A stretch of 23,287 bases of DNA from an uncultured Methanobrevibacter sp. Lineage in GTDB: Archaea > Methanobacteriota > Methanobacteria > Methanobacteriales > Methanobacteriaceae. Shown one piece after another: positions 8,271-17,376 of this stretch. Position 1 is the stretch's first letter, and each line of letters opens with the position of its first letter. The stretch covers positions 1-23,287 of the forward strand of contig NZ_CALDKF010000070.1 in the NCBI RefSeq assembly GCF_937898925.1, read 5' to 3'. The notes under the pieces were generated by a model, which saw nothing but the letters and a program-made list of their open reading frames with translations, searched no databases and was not told where the DNA came from. The position numbers were made by a program, and so were the translations under genes.

Positions 8271-11090
8271 TTGAAATTAGATAAGAAATTTTTAATCATA
8301 TTATCACTTCTTTTCATGATAATTTTAGGATTCAATTCAGTCAGTGCAGCTGATTCGTCAGATGTCGTTGAAGATAGCAGCGCTGATTTGAGTTTAAGTT
8401 CCAGTTCTGATTTGGAGATTATTGACGATTCCCAATCAGGTTCTGAAATGATTAGTGATGAAAGCTTGTCTGAATCCAATGAAGTTTCAGATTCAAGTTC
8501 AAATAATGATGATTTGATTAGGGAGGGTTCAGATGCAATATACCTTTCCAAGGATGGAAACGATGACAATGACGGTTCCGAAGACAATCCTGTAAACACT
8601 ATAGAAAGGGCTATTCAATTGGCAGTGTCTGATAATGGGCCTCATAAGATCTCCGTTGGTGAAGGTTCATTTGTAGTTTTTGGCATTGACTTGGATGATA
8701 CCTACTTGACAATAGAAGGTTCTGGAATCGACCAGACAACCTTCGATGGTGTAGGTTATACTGGTGGAATATTCTCCATTTACAATTCCAACTTGACTAT
8801 AAGAAACCTGAAGATTATTGATGGTGTCAATACAGGGGCATCTGGAGGTGCATTTACAAATATGGGCAATTTGACCATAGAAAACCTTGATGTTTCCGGA
8901 TGCATTGTAAAGAATGGAAATGGTGGAGTAATCTACTCTGTAGGTAATTTGAATATAGCCAATTCAAGCTTTACAAACAATCAGGTCATTCCTACAGACA
9001 GTGGAGGAAACGGTGGAGTTATCTATTGTGACGGCTATTACACCAGCTTATCCTATCCTCCAAGCTTGAACATTTCCGGATGTGAATTCATAAACAACAC
9101 TGCAAAAGGAAACACCTTCGGTGGTGGAGCTATCTATATGCAGTATGTTGACGGATTCAAGTCAATTGAAAACACAGTGTTCATAGGCAACAAGGCACTC
9201 TCTGGAGGAGCGATCTTTATGCAAAACAGTGAGGGCAATTTCCCAATGAATAATGTCAGTTTCATTAAGAACGTTGCTACAGGAACAGTCTCAAATTATG
9301 GAGGCGGGGCAATTAACCTCATTGGAAAAACAGATGGCAGGGTAGGAAATGTCATCATTAGAAATAGCCAGTTTGTAAACAACAGCGCTATCAATACCCG
9401 TGGAGGGGGAGCTATTCTTGATAGGAATGTTGACTTGAACATCAGCAACTCTTTCATCTTCAACAATAAGGATACTGAGAAAGGCATGTCAATCTATAAG
9501 GACACTACAGTTTACTATCCGAATGGAGGAAGAATCTATTTGGAAGACAATTGGTGGGGAACAAACAATCCTCAAAAGTTGGATAAGATCACCATTAACA
9601 GATGGGTAGTTGCAGACTTGTCTGTAGAGCTATTGGACAATCTTGAGGAAAATTTGGCAAATGATTATAATATAGCCAATTTCGATAAGAAATTAAATTA
9701 CTATGACATCAAGGTTCTCTTAAACCATTATAATGATGGAAGCTTAATTGAAAACGCCAATTATTATCCATTTGAAAAGGAATTTAAGATTGCAAGCAAT
9801 AATGGAGAATTGAATCAAACCAATGGATTATTGGAAAATAATATGGCCAGTGTCTTATTAAGTTCATCCTCAAAGGAAAATCTAATCAGTTTAAGAATAG
9901 ACAATCAAAGCTTGGAATTCAATACAAATTCAATCATATCTAATATAAGTGCAGAAAAACTTCAAAGAATCATTGACAATGCAGAAGATGGCGACATAAT
10001 CGATTTAAGCAATTGCAATTGTGAAAACATCTCAAATATAATCATAAACAAGAATTTGACAATAATCGGAAACAATGCAACAGCAATCAAATCTGCAGGC
10101 GGAAATCCAATATTTGTTGTTGATAAAAACAGTTTTGATGTGGATTCATTCGAAATTTCAAACATCAAGTTCATAGTGGATAATGGAGACACTATAGTTT
10201 TAGTCAATGCTAAGAATTCTACAAATCCATTGGAAATAGAGGTTCCAGCTATCAATATCAGTGGAATCACTGTAGAGAAGATTAATGAGAATGTTGTTGG
10301 AGAGACCGTTGACTTGCTCATGATAAATTCTGAAAGGGGAATCTTGGCAACCAGCAATCCAATCAATATAGAAAATGTCTCTTCATTTGATGGACTTAAG
10401 CAATTTAAATTCAATGTCACTTCAATTGAGGGGGAATCTGGAATCAATATCCCTCAAGGTGGAAATATCAATATTAATGGTTCTAGTGGTGGATCAACTG
10501 TTATGGTGGCTACAAGCATTGTAGCAAAAGCTATGAAAACCACTACTGTCAATACCAAGATTAACGGTAAAAAAGCTGGTAAGAACTACTCAATTACCTT
10601 AAAAAACAGTAAAGGAAATCTTTTAGCAAATAAAGAGGTTCTGATTTCCTTCAACGGCAAGGTCTACAAACGCACCACCAATGCTAAAGGTGTTGCAACC
10701 ATTAAAATTGCTCTTGCTAAGAAAGGAACTTACCCAGTTGTAGTTTCATTCCTTGGTGATGAAAAGTACAACGGAAGCTTTGTTGTCGCTAAAATCAAAG
10801 TCAATCCACAGAAAGTCAAATTGACAGTCACCAAGAAAACATACAAAGCAAGCAAAAAGACTAAATACTTGTATGCTACCCTTAAGGCCACCAATAAGAA
10901 AGCTATTAAAGGCAAAAAGCTTGTATTCACTGTAAATGGCAAGAAATACACTGCAAAAACCAATAAGAAAGGTGTTGCAAAAGTGAAAGTCAAGTTATCC
11001 AAAAGGAAAACCTACAAGTTTACAGTAAAATTCGCAGGAGACAACACATTCAAGAAAATCAGCAAAAAAGGAAAGGTTGTAATTAAATAA
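8271..11090 (+). CDS. Adhesin-like surface protein with one beta-helix module
   Basis: The 939-residue protein starts at TTG, chosen because GAGGTG lies at 8260-8265, 5 nt upstream, and because it yields a clear signal peptide (KK, a hydrophobic core, cleavage near VSA, residue 26). Residues 27-87 are a Ser/Asp/Glu-rich acidic stretch. A beta-helix module begins with IYLSKDGNDDNDG (about 90) and ends with WWGTNNP (about 430). An Ig-like segment follows, then a linker like that of the first gene (about 561-745, with the shared NIPQGGNI motif), then two Lys-rich Ig-like domains (745-939). The last ~580 bp are almost the same DNA as the end of the upstream gene. It is expected to be secreted and wall-bound; the target is unknown. 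Only 66 bp separate it from the next adhesin gene, so the two may be co-transcribed. Confidence 0.92.
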   Translation: MKLDKKFLIILSLLFMIILGFNSVSAADSSDVVEDSSADLSLSSSSDLEIIDDSQSGSEMISDESLSESNEVSDSSSNNDDLIREGSDAIYLSKDGNDDNDGSEDNPVNTIERAIQLAVSDNGPHKISVGEGSFVVFGIDLDDTYLTIEGSGIDQTTFDGVGYTGGIFSIYNSNLTIRNLKIIDGVNTGASGGAFTNMGNLTIENLDVSGCIVKNGNGGVIYSVGNLNIANSSFTNNQVIPTDSGGNGGVIYCDGYYTSLSYPPSLNISGCEFINNTAKGNTFGGGAIYMQYVDGFKSIENTVFIGNKALSGGAIFMQNSEGNFPMNNVSFIKNVATGTVSNYGGGAINLIGKTDGRVGNVIIRNSQFVNNSAINTRGGGAILDRNVDLNISNSFIFNNKDTEKGMSIYKDTTVYYPNGGRIYLEDNWWGTNNPQKLDKITINRWVVADLSVELLDNLEENLANDYNIANFDKKLNYYDIKVLLNHYNDGSLIENANYYPFEKEFKIASNNGELNQTNGLLENNMASVLLSSSSKENLISLRIDNQSLEFNTNSIISNISAEKLQRIIDNAEDGDIIDLSNCNCENISNIIINKNLTIIGNNATAIKSAGGNPIFVVDKNSFDVDSFEISNIKFIVDNGDTIVLVNAKNSTNPLEIEVPAINISGITVEKINENVVGETVDLLMINSERGILATSNPINIENVSSFDGLKQFKFNVTSIEGESGINIPQGGNININGSSGGSTVMVATSIVAKAMKTTTVNTKINGKKAGKNYSITLKNSKGNLLANKEVLISFNGKVYKRTTNAKGVATIKIALAKKGTYPVVVSFLGDEKYNGSFVVAKIKVNPQKVKLTVTKKTYKASKKTKYLYATLKATNKKAIKGKKLVFTVNGKKYTAKTNKKGVAKVKVKLSKRKTYKFTVKFAGDNTFKKISKKGKVVIK

Positions 11091-11156
11091 AATTGTTAAA
11101 ATGTTTTTTTAGAAAAAATTATTAAAAATATTAAAATGAAAGATTGGGGTTAAGTC

Positions 11157-14100
11157 ATGAAAATTAAGCACTGTTTATTGATTTCATTAATGGTAATGCT
11201 TTTATTGATGATTCCTGTAAGCTTTGCAGCTGCAGATGATTCAGTGATACTAAATGAAAATAATGAAATCAATTTCCAAACAAACACTGAAATAAATGAA
11301 ATCACTGATTCAATTGATGATGAAACAGCCGATGCAATTGAAATGGATGAAAATGATGGTCTTGAATCAAGTTCAGGATCTAATACAAATGAGAATGGGC
11401 TTGAAAGTATTGATGATGAGATCCTTGATGAAGGCAATTCCCAAAGTCAAGGGGACATCTACACAGAATATTCAGACTACATCAACCTAAAGTCTGAAAT
11501 GCTTACCTATGACTTCAACATATCAGATTCAAACACTATCTTTGTAAACTCAAGCTATGATGGAGATGAGGAGTTAGGAACCCAATCAAACCCATTCAAA
11601 ACAATTTCCAGTGCTTACAGTTATTTCAATAATGACACTAACTCCAAAACAAACATCTTTTTGGCAGATGGAACCTATACAATTTCAGGACGTATGACAA
11701 TTACCAAAAACCTTAATTTGATTGGCCAAAGCACATTGAATACAATCATTGATGGTGAAGGAAACGGATACGGCAATGGAATATTCTTCATCTCCCCTCC
11801 ACTTGCCTATTATGCTGTAAGCCCTCTTGTAAACTTTGTAAATCTGACATTCACAAGAGGAAATTCCTACTATGGAGGAGCGGTTTACATTAACCAAAGT
11901 GCTGTAAACTTCGTTTATACCAGATTTAAGAACAACTCTGCAAAGGATTATATCTATTACTATGCACAGAAAACATATCCTGCAAGCGGTGGAGCAATAT
12001 ACAATGACAAGGGATTCGTCAGAATCTACAATTCAGTATTTGAAGGAAATACAGCAAATGGAAGCGCAGATGCTTATGCAGGTGCAATCATTAACGATAT
12101 GGGAGAAATGACCATATTGAACTCCCAATTTATAAACAACTCTGTAAATGGGACTTACGGTAGCGGTGGAGCTATCTATGACTATAGCGGAATCCTTGTA
12201 GTATATAACACAACAATAGCTAACAATACAGTCAATTCAAACTACTCTATGGGAGGAGGAATCTGCAATTGGGCAAGCCACAATGTATTCATAATAAACT
12301 CTACAATAGACCATAACATACTCAATGGAGATTACACATTCGGTTCTGCAATATCCAACAAGGCAAATCTTCTTGAAATCCATAATGTCACAGTCTCAAG
12401 CAATCAAGCAAATGGAATAAGCGATGACAATGGAACCTTCTTCAACTTGAATGGCAATGTAAACATGGCAAATGTGAATTTCAACAATAATTATGTAAAA
12501 ACCGTGCGAGATGACTTATTGCTTTGCCTTGAAGATCAAATAATAGTCTCAAAAGCATTTGATGACGGATTGCTCACTGATCTTCCTTCATCATATGACT
12601 TAAGGGATTACGGATTGGTCTCTCCAATTCGTAACCAAGGAGGTTCAGGATCATGCTGGGCATTTACAACAATTGCAGCCCTTGAATCCTATCTGTTGAA
12701 ATATGAAAACATTTCATATGACCTATCTGAAAACAATATGAAAAACCTGATGGGGCTCTATGGATTGAACGGTACTGATTGGAAAGATGGTGGAAACCAG
12801 TACATGTCCCTTGCATATCTCTTGCGCTGGAGCGGGCCTGTAGAAGAAAGTGATGATCCATTCAGCGATTGGGATACAAGCTCTCCTACCAAATTGAATC
12901 TTACAAAGCATGTGCAGGATGTTCTATTGATTCCTGTACGCCTAAGCTATAAGGATTTGGATCAAATCAAATATGCAATCATGACTTATGGGGCATTGTA
13001 CACTTCAATGCAGGCAGATGATGCATTCCAATACGAACCGGACTATTATCATGATGTCATTGATACCTCTAACCATGCAGTAACTCTCATTGGTTGGGAT
13101 GACAATTACAAAAAGGAAAATTTTGCAATAACTCCTCCTGGCGATGGAGCGTTCATAATAAAGAACAGTTGGGGAACAGACCACGGCTATGATGGATACT
13201 GGTACATATCCTACTATGACAAGGCATTTGCAGGATTCGGGCTTGATACAATCTCCGCTATGGCAATCGCAAATGTAGAAAACATTACAAACTACAAGAA
13301 CATTTACCAATATGACACTCTTGGGAATACATTTGAGTCATTGGGATTCAACTCCCATACTGCATGGCTTGCAAATCAATTCCTGGCTAAAAACAACAAT
13401 CCATTGACTGCATTTGGATTATACACCTTTGGAGACAGTGAATATCTAGTAAACATCACTGTAAATGGAATAAGCAAATATATTCAAGAGGGCCTCATAA
13501 AAGGTGCAGGATACCATACAATCAAATTGGATGAATATGTGGAGCTTGCCAAAAACGATATATTCAAGATAGCCGTAAAATTGACCACTCCAGATTCATG
13601 CTATCCGATAGCTATTGAATCAAAAAGGGAAGGTTATAGCAGTGGAGCAAGCGCAAATCCTAATGAATCATTTATCAGTATGGATGGAATAAACTGGATT
13701 GACCTTGTGGATTACAAGAATCTTTATGAAGACGGCTTGAAAGTAATCAAGTTCTACCAATATGCTCAAGATTATGACTTGAAAGAAGCTAATGTATGTC
13801 TTAAGGCCTACACTTCAGGGGTCAGTGACATTTGCCTTAGCATAAAGTCAAACAGCAGCACTTACAAGGTAGGTGACTTGATTGATCTTGTCATTACAGT
13901 ATCAAATGAAGGTGACTTGGTGAATGACCTCAACATCAGCATGGATCTTGATGATTCAATAATCATAAAAAGCTTCCAGATCATTAAGGGTTCATTCAAT
14001 CAGAATACCAAGGTATGGCATTTAGGCTCTTTAGGTGAAGGTGAGTCCAGTGTGCTTAAGTTAAGCTTATCCCTTAATCAGGCAAAAGCGGTTCTCCCTA

Positions 14101-15068
14101 TCGCATTCAGTTTCGATTATGCAGGATTCAAGCCAAGCAACATTACAAATTCAAATGTCTTGAACTTGTATTATGAAGGAAACACCAAGTTCCAGGATAT
14201 TGAAAATAAGCTTATATTGTCCAAATCCAATGAAGGAGTGATAATCACTTTGCTGGATCAAAATCTCAATCCTGTAGCGGGTAAGGAAATTACAGTTTCA
14301 TTGATTGAAAGTGACAACAATCTAAGCTTCTCTCTTGTAAAATTGCTTTTGGATGAAAATGGAACCGCTAAATTTAGCTTAAATCTTGTGGAAGGAAATT
14401 ACATGTTCATGGCTTCATTCATTGGAGACAGCTATTACAAGTCTTCCAATGCAACATTCACCGTAAATGTGACTAAAAGGAACAGCCCTCATATCATAGT
14501 TGAAGAGACCTTGATAAAAGGGGATGAATTCAATGTTGTTTTGATAGATGACAACTACAATGCACTTCCAAATAAGGCAATTAAATTCATCGTTAGCCTA
14601 AACGATAAGGTTGTCTTGACAAAAACTGCAACCACAAACGCAAACGGTGAAGCCAAATTGACTGGGCTTTCAAAATTGAGCAATGGAAATTACATTGTGA
14701 AGATAGTCTTTGGCGACGATTACTATAAAGACAGTTCCTTGACTAAAAAGGTAACAATCAAAAGGGCCGTAGCTAAGAAGATAGTCAAGAAGGCTACCAA
14801 ATTGTATGTTCCTAAGAAGACTTTCAAGGCTAAGAAAAAAGTCAAGAAACTAACTGCAACTTTGAAAAATGGAAAGAAAGTAATCAAAGGCAGAAAGATT
14901 GTTTTCATCATAAATAAGAAAAAGTACACAGCAAAAACCAATAAGAAAGGTGTTGCAACAGTTAAAATAAAGCTTTCCAAGAAGAAAACCTATAAGGTAA
15001 CTGTAAAATTTGCTGGAGACAAGTACTATAAGGCAAGTAAAAGGACTTCCAAGGTAGTTATAAAATAA
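11157..15068 (+). CDS. Secreted adhesin-like protein with papain-family (C1A) cysteine protease and lectin-like domains
   Basis: This 1303-residue protein has GGGGT 6 nt before its ATG and a signal peptide (residues 1-24, cleavage near SFA). An acidic Asn/Asp/Glu-rich stretch (27-115) precedes a beta-helix region (about 125-455). A full C1A peptidase follows (about 478-695): NQGGSGSCWAF gives Gln494 and Cys500, SNHAVTLIGWD gives His640 and KNSWG gives Asn670, so the whole catalytic set is present. Residues about 700-887 match the lectin-like domain that often follows such proteases in archaea and clostridia. Next are a DUF11/CARDB-like domain (890-1005), two Ig-like domains (about 1010-1205) and one Lys-rich Ig-like domain (1215-1303) shared with both neighbours. 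No inhibitory pro-domain of the ERFNIN type is recognisable. The inferred role is a wall-anchored protease acting on proteins near the cell; the substrate is not known. Confidence 0.9.
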   Translation: MKIKHCLLISLMVMLLLMIPVSFAAADDSVILNENNEINFQTNTEINEITDSIDDETADAIEMDENDGLESSSGSNTNENGLESIDDEILDEGNSQSQGDIYTEYSDYINLKSEMLTYDFNISDSNTIFVNSSYDGDEELGTQSNPFKTISSAYSYFNNDTNSKTNIFLADGTYTISGRMTITKNLNLIGQSTLNTIIDGEGNGYGNGIFFISPPLAYYAVSPLVNFVNLTFTRGNSYYGGAVYINQSAVNFVYTRFKNNSAKDYIYYYAQKTYPASGGAIYNDKGFVRIYNSVFEGNTANGSADAYAGAIINDMGEMTILNSQFINNSVNGTYGSGGAIYDYSGILVVYNTTIANNTVNSNYSMGGGICNWASHNVFIINSTIDHNILNGDYTFGSAISNKANLLEIHNVTVSSNQANGISDDNGTFFNLNGNVNMANVNFNNNYVKTVRDDLLLCLEDQIIVSKAFDDGLLTDLPSSYDLRDYGLVSPIRNQGGSGSCWAFTTIAALESYLLKYENISYDLSENNMKNLMGLYGLNGTDWKDGGNQYMSLAYLLRWSGPVEESDDPFSDWDTSSPTKLNLTKHVQDVLLIPVRLSYKDLDQIKYAIMTYGALYTSMQADDAFQYEPDYYHDVIDTSNHAVTLIGWDDNYKKENFAITPPGDGAFIIKNSWGTDHGYDGYWYISYYDKAFAGFGLDTISAMAIANVENITNYKNIYQYDTLGNTFESLGFNSHTAWLANQFLAKNNNPLTAFGLYTFGDSEYLVNITVNGISKYIQEGLIKGAGYHTIKLDEYVELAKNDIFKIAVKLTTPDSCYPIAIESKREGYSSGASANPNESFISMDGINWIDLVDYKNLYEDGLKVIKFYQYAQDYDLKEANVCLKAYTSGVSDICLSIKSNSSTYKVGDLIDLVITVSNEGDLVNDLNISMDLDDSIIIKSFQIIKGSFNQNTKVWHLGSLGEGESSVLKLSLSLNQAKAVLPIAFSFDYAGFKPSNITNSNVLNLYYEGNTKFQDIENKLILSKSNEGVIITLLDQNLNPVAGKEITVSLIESDNNLSFSLVKLLLDENGTAKFSLNLVEGNYMFMASFIGDSYYKSSNATFTVNVTKRNSPHIIVEETLIKGDEFNVVLIDDNYNALPNKAIKFIVSLNDKVVLTKTATTNANGEAKLTGLSKLSNGNYIVKIVFGDDYYKDSSLTKKVTIKRAVAKKIVKKATKLYVPKKTFKAKKKVKKLTATLKNGKKVIKGRKIVFIINKKKYTAKTNKKGVATVKIKLSKKKTYKVTVKFAGDKYYKASKRTSKVVIK

Positions 15069-15126
15069 ATAGGTGAAATAAAACAATTAATGAAAAATAT
15101 TAAAACAATATTAAAACAATAATTAA

Positions 15127-15172
15127 AAAATAAGATATCTAAAAGTTATCTTATTTTATTTTTTTAAAATGA
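15127..15172 (+). terminator. Hairpin plus T-run after the protease-adhesin gene
   Basis: Arms AAAATAAGATA (15127-15137) and TATCTTATTTT (15147-15157) pair over 11 bp with a 9-nt loop. A T-rich run follows. It lies 58 bp after the stop and ends the adhesin array. Just upstream ATATTAAAACA is repeated in tandem. Confidence 0.6.
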
Positions 15173-15240
15173 AAATTAATTCGTAACATATAAAATAATT
15201 CAAACAAAATTATGAATTAATAAATGAAAATATTTTTTTA

Positions 15241-15268
15241 TAATATGTTATATAATAATATCATATTA
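15241..15268. promoter_or_regulatory. Inverted repeat enclosing a TATA-like box upstream of the deaminase gene
   Basis: TAATATG (15241-15247) and CATATTA (15262-15268) are perfect inverted copies. Between them is TTATATAA (15248-15255), a plausible archaeal TATA box that would place the transcript start near 15278 and leave a leader of about 57 nt. AT-rich DNA makes chance palindromes common, so both the operator and the promoter calls are tentative. Confidence 0.35.
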
Positions 15269-15334
15269 CATTAAATTTTAAAAGATAAACAAATTAAAAT
15301 CTAATATTACTTTTATTCGATAAAAGGTGTTTTA

Positions 15335-16660
15335 ATGGAAAGTCAAAATATATTAATCAAAAATGCAACTATACTAAATCCATTGGGAAATGGAAAAACT
15401 GAAGAGAAATCTGCAGATGTATTGATAGTTGAAGATAGGATTGCAGAAATAGGAAGCGCAATCGATGAATCAAATGCAGAAAAGATTATTGATGCTACTG
15501 ATAAGATATTGATGCCAGGGCTTGTCAACACTCACACTCACATTTCAATGTCACTTTTACGTGGAATAGCTGACGACTTGGAATTGGACACTTGGCTTAA
15601 CGATCACATCTGGCCTATGGAAGCACACCTAAGCAGGGAGTACTGTTACATAGGTGCACTTCTTGGTGCAGCTGAAATGATCAAGAGCGGTACAACCACA
15701 TTTTCAGACATGTACTTCTATATGGATGGAGTTGCCCAAGCTGTAGATGAAATTGGTATGAGGGCAGTGTTGTCATATGGTATGATTGATTTCGGCATTG
15801 AGGAAAAACGTGAAAACGAGTTCAAGGAAAACATTGCACTCATAAAAAATCACAACAATACTGCTGATGGAAGAATCACTACAATGTTTGGTCCACACTC
15901 AATCTATACCACTTCAAGTGAGCTTCTTGAGAGGGTCAGAAAGGAAGCTGATAAGCATCAAGTTGGTATCCACATTCATATGAATGAGACAATGAAGGAA
16001 ATTAATGACTGTAAGGAAAACCATCAAAATAAAAGACCCTTTGAGTATTTAGATGACATCGGTATATTAAATAGTGATATTGTTGCGGCTCATGGTGTAT
16101 GGTTAGACCAAAATGAGATAGATTTGATTAAAAAGTATGATGTCAAGGTATCACACAACCCATGCAGTAACATGAAACTTGCATCAGGTGCATCACCTAT
16201 AGGTGAACTATTAAGTCAAGGTGTATGTGTTGGATTAGGTACTGATGGTGCATCAAGCAACAACAATCTTGACATGTTCGATGAGATGAAGTTTGCAGCA
16301 CTTCTTCAAAAGGTTTCAACACTCAATCCGAAACTTGCAACTGCAGATGAAGTGATAAACATGGCAACCTATAATGGTGCAAATGCATTAGGCATTGATG
16401 CAGGTTCAATTGAAGTTGGCAAAAAGGCAGATCTTATTCTTGTTGACACAAACGCTCCTAACATGACTCCTATGAGCAATGCGATTTCATCAAACTTGGT
16501 CTACTCTGCTAACGGTTCCAATGTTGACACCACAATCTGTAACGGTAAAGTATTGATGGAAAACAGAGAGCTTCTCACTGTAGATGAAGGCCATATCTTA
16601 AGTGAGGCAAAAAGAGCTATTGCAGAAATGAAAGAGCTTAGGGAAGCGGAATCAGAATAG
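15335..16660 (+). CDS. dadD: 5'-deoxyadenosine / S-adenosylhomocysteine deaminase (amidohydrolase)
   Basis: The 441-residue protein belongs to the amidohydrolase superfamily and removes the 6-amino group of adenosine-type nucleosides. Metal and catalytic residues are visible: HTH gives His67 and His69, HIHMNE gives His215 and Glu218, AAHGVWL gives His253 and GTDGASSNN gives Asp304. This fits the MtaD/SahH deaminase group. In methanogens the characterised homologue (MJ1541, DadD) prefers 5'-deoxyadenosine and also takes SAH, methylthioadenosine and adenosine, so it recycles products of radical-SAM and methyltransferase reactions. Length matches the family (about 420-440). The ATG is preceded by AGGTG at 15325-15329, 5 nt away. 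A MarR-type gene follows 44 bp later and may share the transcript. The exact substrate preference cannot be read from sequence. Confidence 0.88.
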   Translation: MESQNILIKNATILNPLGNGKTEEKSADVLIVEDRIAEIGSAIDESNAEKIIDATDKILMPGLVNTHTHISMSLLRGIADDLELDTWLNDHIWPMEAHLSREYCYIGALLGAAEMIKSGTTTFSDMYFYMDGVAQAVDEIGMRAVLSYGMIDFGIEEKRENEFKENIALIKNHNNTADGRITTMFGPHSIYTTSSELLERVRKEADKHQVGIHIHMNETMKEINDCKENHQNKRPFEYLDDIGILNSDIVAAHGVWLDQNEIDLIKKYDVKVSHNPCSNMKLASGASPIGELLSQGVCVGLGTDGASSNNNLDMFDEMKFAALLQKVSTLNPKLATADEVINMATYNGANALGIDAGSIEVGKKADLILVDTNAPNMTPMSNAISSNLVYSANGSNVDTTICNGKVLMENRELLTVDEGHILSEAKRAIAEMKELREAESE

Positions 16661-16704
16661 AATAATTGATGGTTTGATAATAGATAAAGACATTAGGTGA
16701 AATT

Positions 16705-17154
16705 ATGGCAGATTTGAACTTTGAAGAGGAAAGAATTTCATTCACTCCAATGATATTGTATATGGAATACATTAACTTGCAGTATGCCAGATATCTAAAG
16801 GAAAACTTTAAGGAAATAACATCTGGAGACGCTACCTATTTGATCAATATCTTTTATCATCAAAACATATCCCAAAGGGAACTTGCCGATATGCTCTTTG
16901 TTTCAGAGTCAAATGTTACTCAAATAATTAAGAGGCTGGAGAAAAACGGATTTGTGGAACGTAAGGTTGATGAGAAAAACAAAAGCAGAAGAAATCTCAT
17001 TTTAACCAATAAGGGAAGGTTGACTGTATTTTCACTAATAAAGGTCTTTTATGAAGGAGAAAGTGAGCTTTATGAAAAGTACACTGAAGAGCAAATAGAG
17101 CTATTCAAGAACATGCTTTATGATTACTCCAATTTGGCCATTAAGGATATTTGA
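16705..17154 (+). CDS. MarR-family transcriptional regulator (first copy)
   Basis: The 149-residue protein has a winged helix-turn-helix at residues 54-102: ISQRELADMLFVSESNVTQ and the following helix IIKRLEKNGFVER form the HTH, and DEKNKSRRN is the basic wing. Helical N- and C-terminal parts are expected to form the dimer, as in MarR proteins. AGGTGA lies 4 nt before the ATG. It follows the deaminase gene by 44 bp and precedes the ferritin-like gene by 222 bp. The palindrome in the ferritin-like gene's leader is a candidate target, by position only. The ligand is unknown; many MarR proteins sense oxidants or small aromatic compounds. Confidence 0.85.
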   Translation: MADLNFEEERISFTPMILYMEYINLQYARYLKENFKEITSGDATYLINIFYHQNISQRELADMLFVSESNVTQIIKRLEKNGFVERKVDEKNKSRRNLILTNKGRLTVFSLIKVFYEGESELYEKYTEEQIELFKNMLYDYSNLAIKDI

Positions 17155-17300
17155 TCTTCTCATTTTCTCATTTTTTTGTTTCATATTGTATGGTTTGCTT
17201 TTTTTTTAGCATTGTAATATTTTTAGTTTTTATTTTTTTTATTTTTATCCGTTGATTCTCTCGGTTTTTGCAATTTTTTTCATATCTAGTATATTATAGA

Positions 17301-17312
17301 TAAATATAAATA
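17301..17312 (+). promoter_or_regulatory. Probable TATA box of the ferritin-like gene
   Basis: TAAATATAAATA at 17301-17312 resembles the archaeal TATA element. It would place the transcript start near 17332-17338, at the left edge of the palindrome. The stretch between 17155 and this point is T-rich and otherwise shows no gene; its T-runs could end the upstream MarR transcript. Confidence 0.45.
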
Positions 17313-17335
17313 CTTTTTTTAATAAAGAATTATTT

Positions 17336-17358
17336 AAGACTTAAGATTCTAAAGTCTT
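17336..17358. promoter_or_regulatory. 23-bp near-perfect palindrome in the leader of the ferritin-like gene
   Basis: The left arm AAGACTTAAGA (17336-17346) and right arm TCTAAAGTCTT (17348-17358) match in 10 of 11 pairs around a single central T at 17347. It sits just after the expected transcript start and 8 bp before the AGGTGA ribosome binding site. It could be an operator for a dimeric regulator such as the adjacent MarR protein, or a leader hairpin. Confidence 0.55.
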
Positions 17359-17376
17359 TATTATTAAGGTGAAATT

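Noticed and set aside
12636..13166. Pseudomurein endoisopeptidase activity for the protease-adhesin
   Set aside because: The catalytic motifs are papain type (GSCWAF, NHAVTLIGW, KNSWG), not the transglutaminase-like C71 family of pseudomurein endoisopeptidases.
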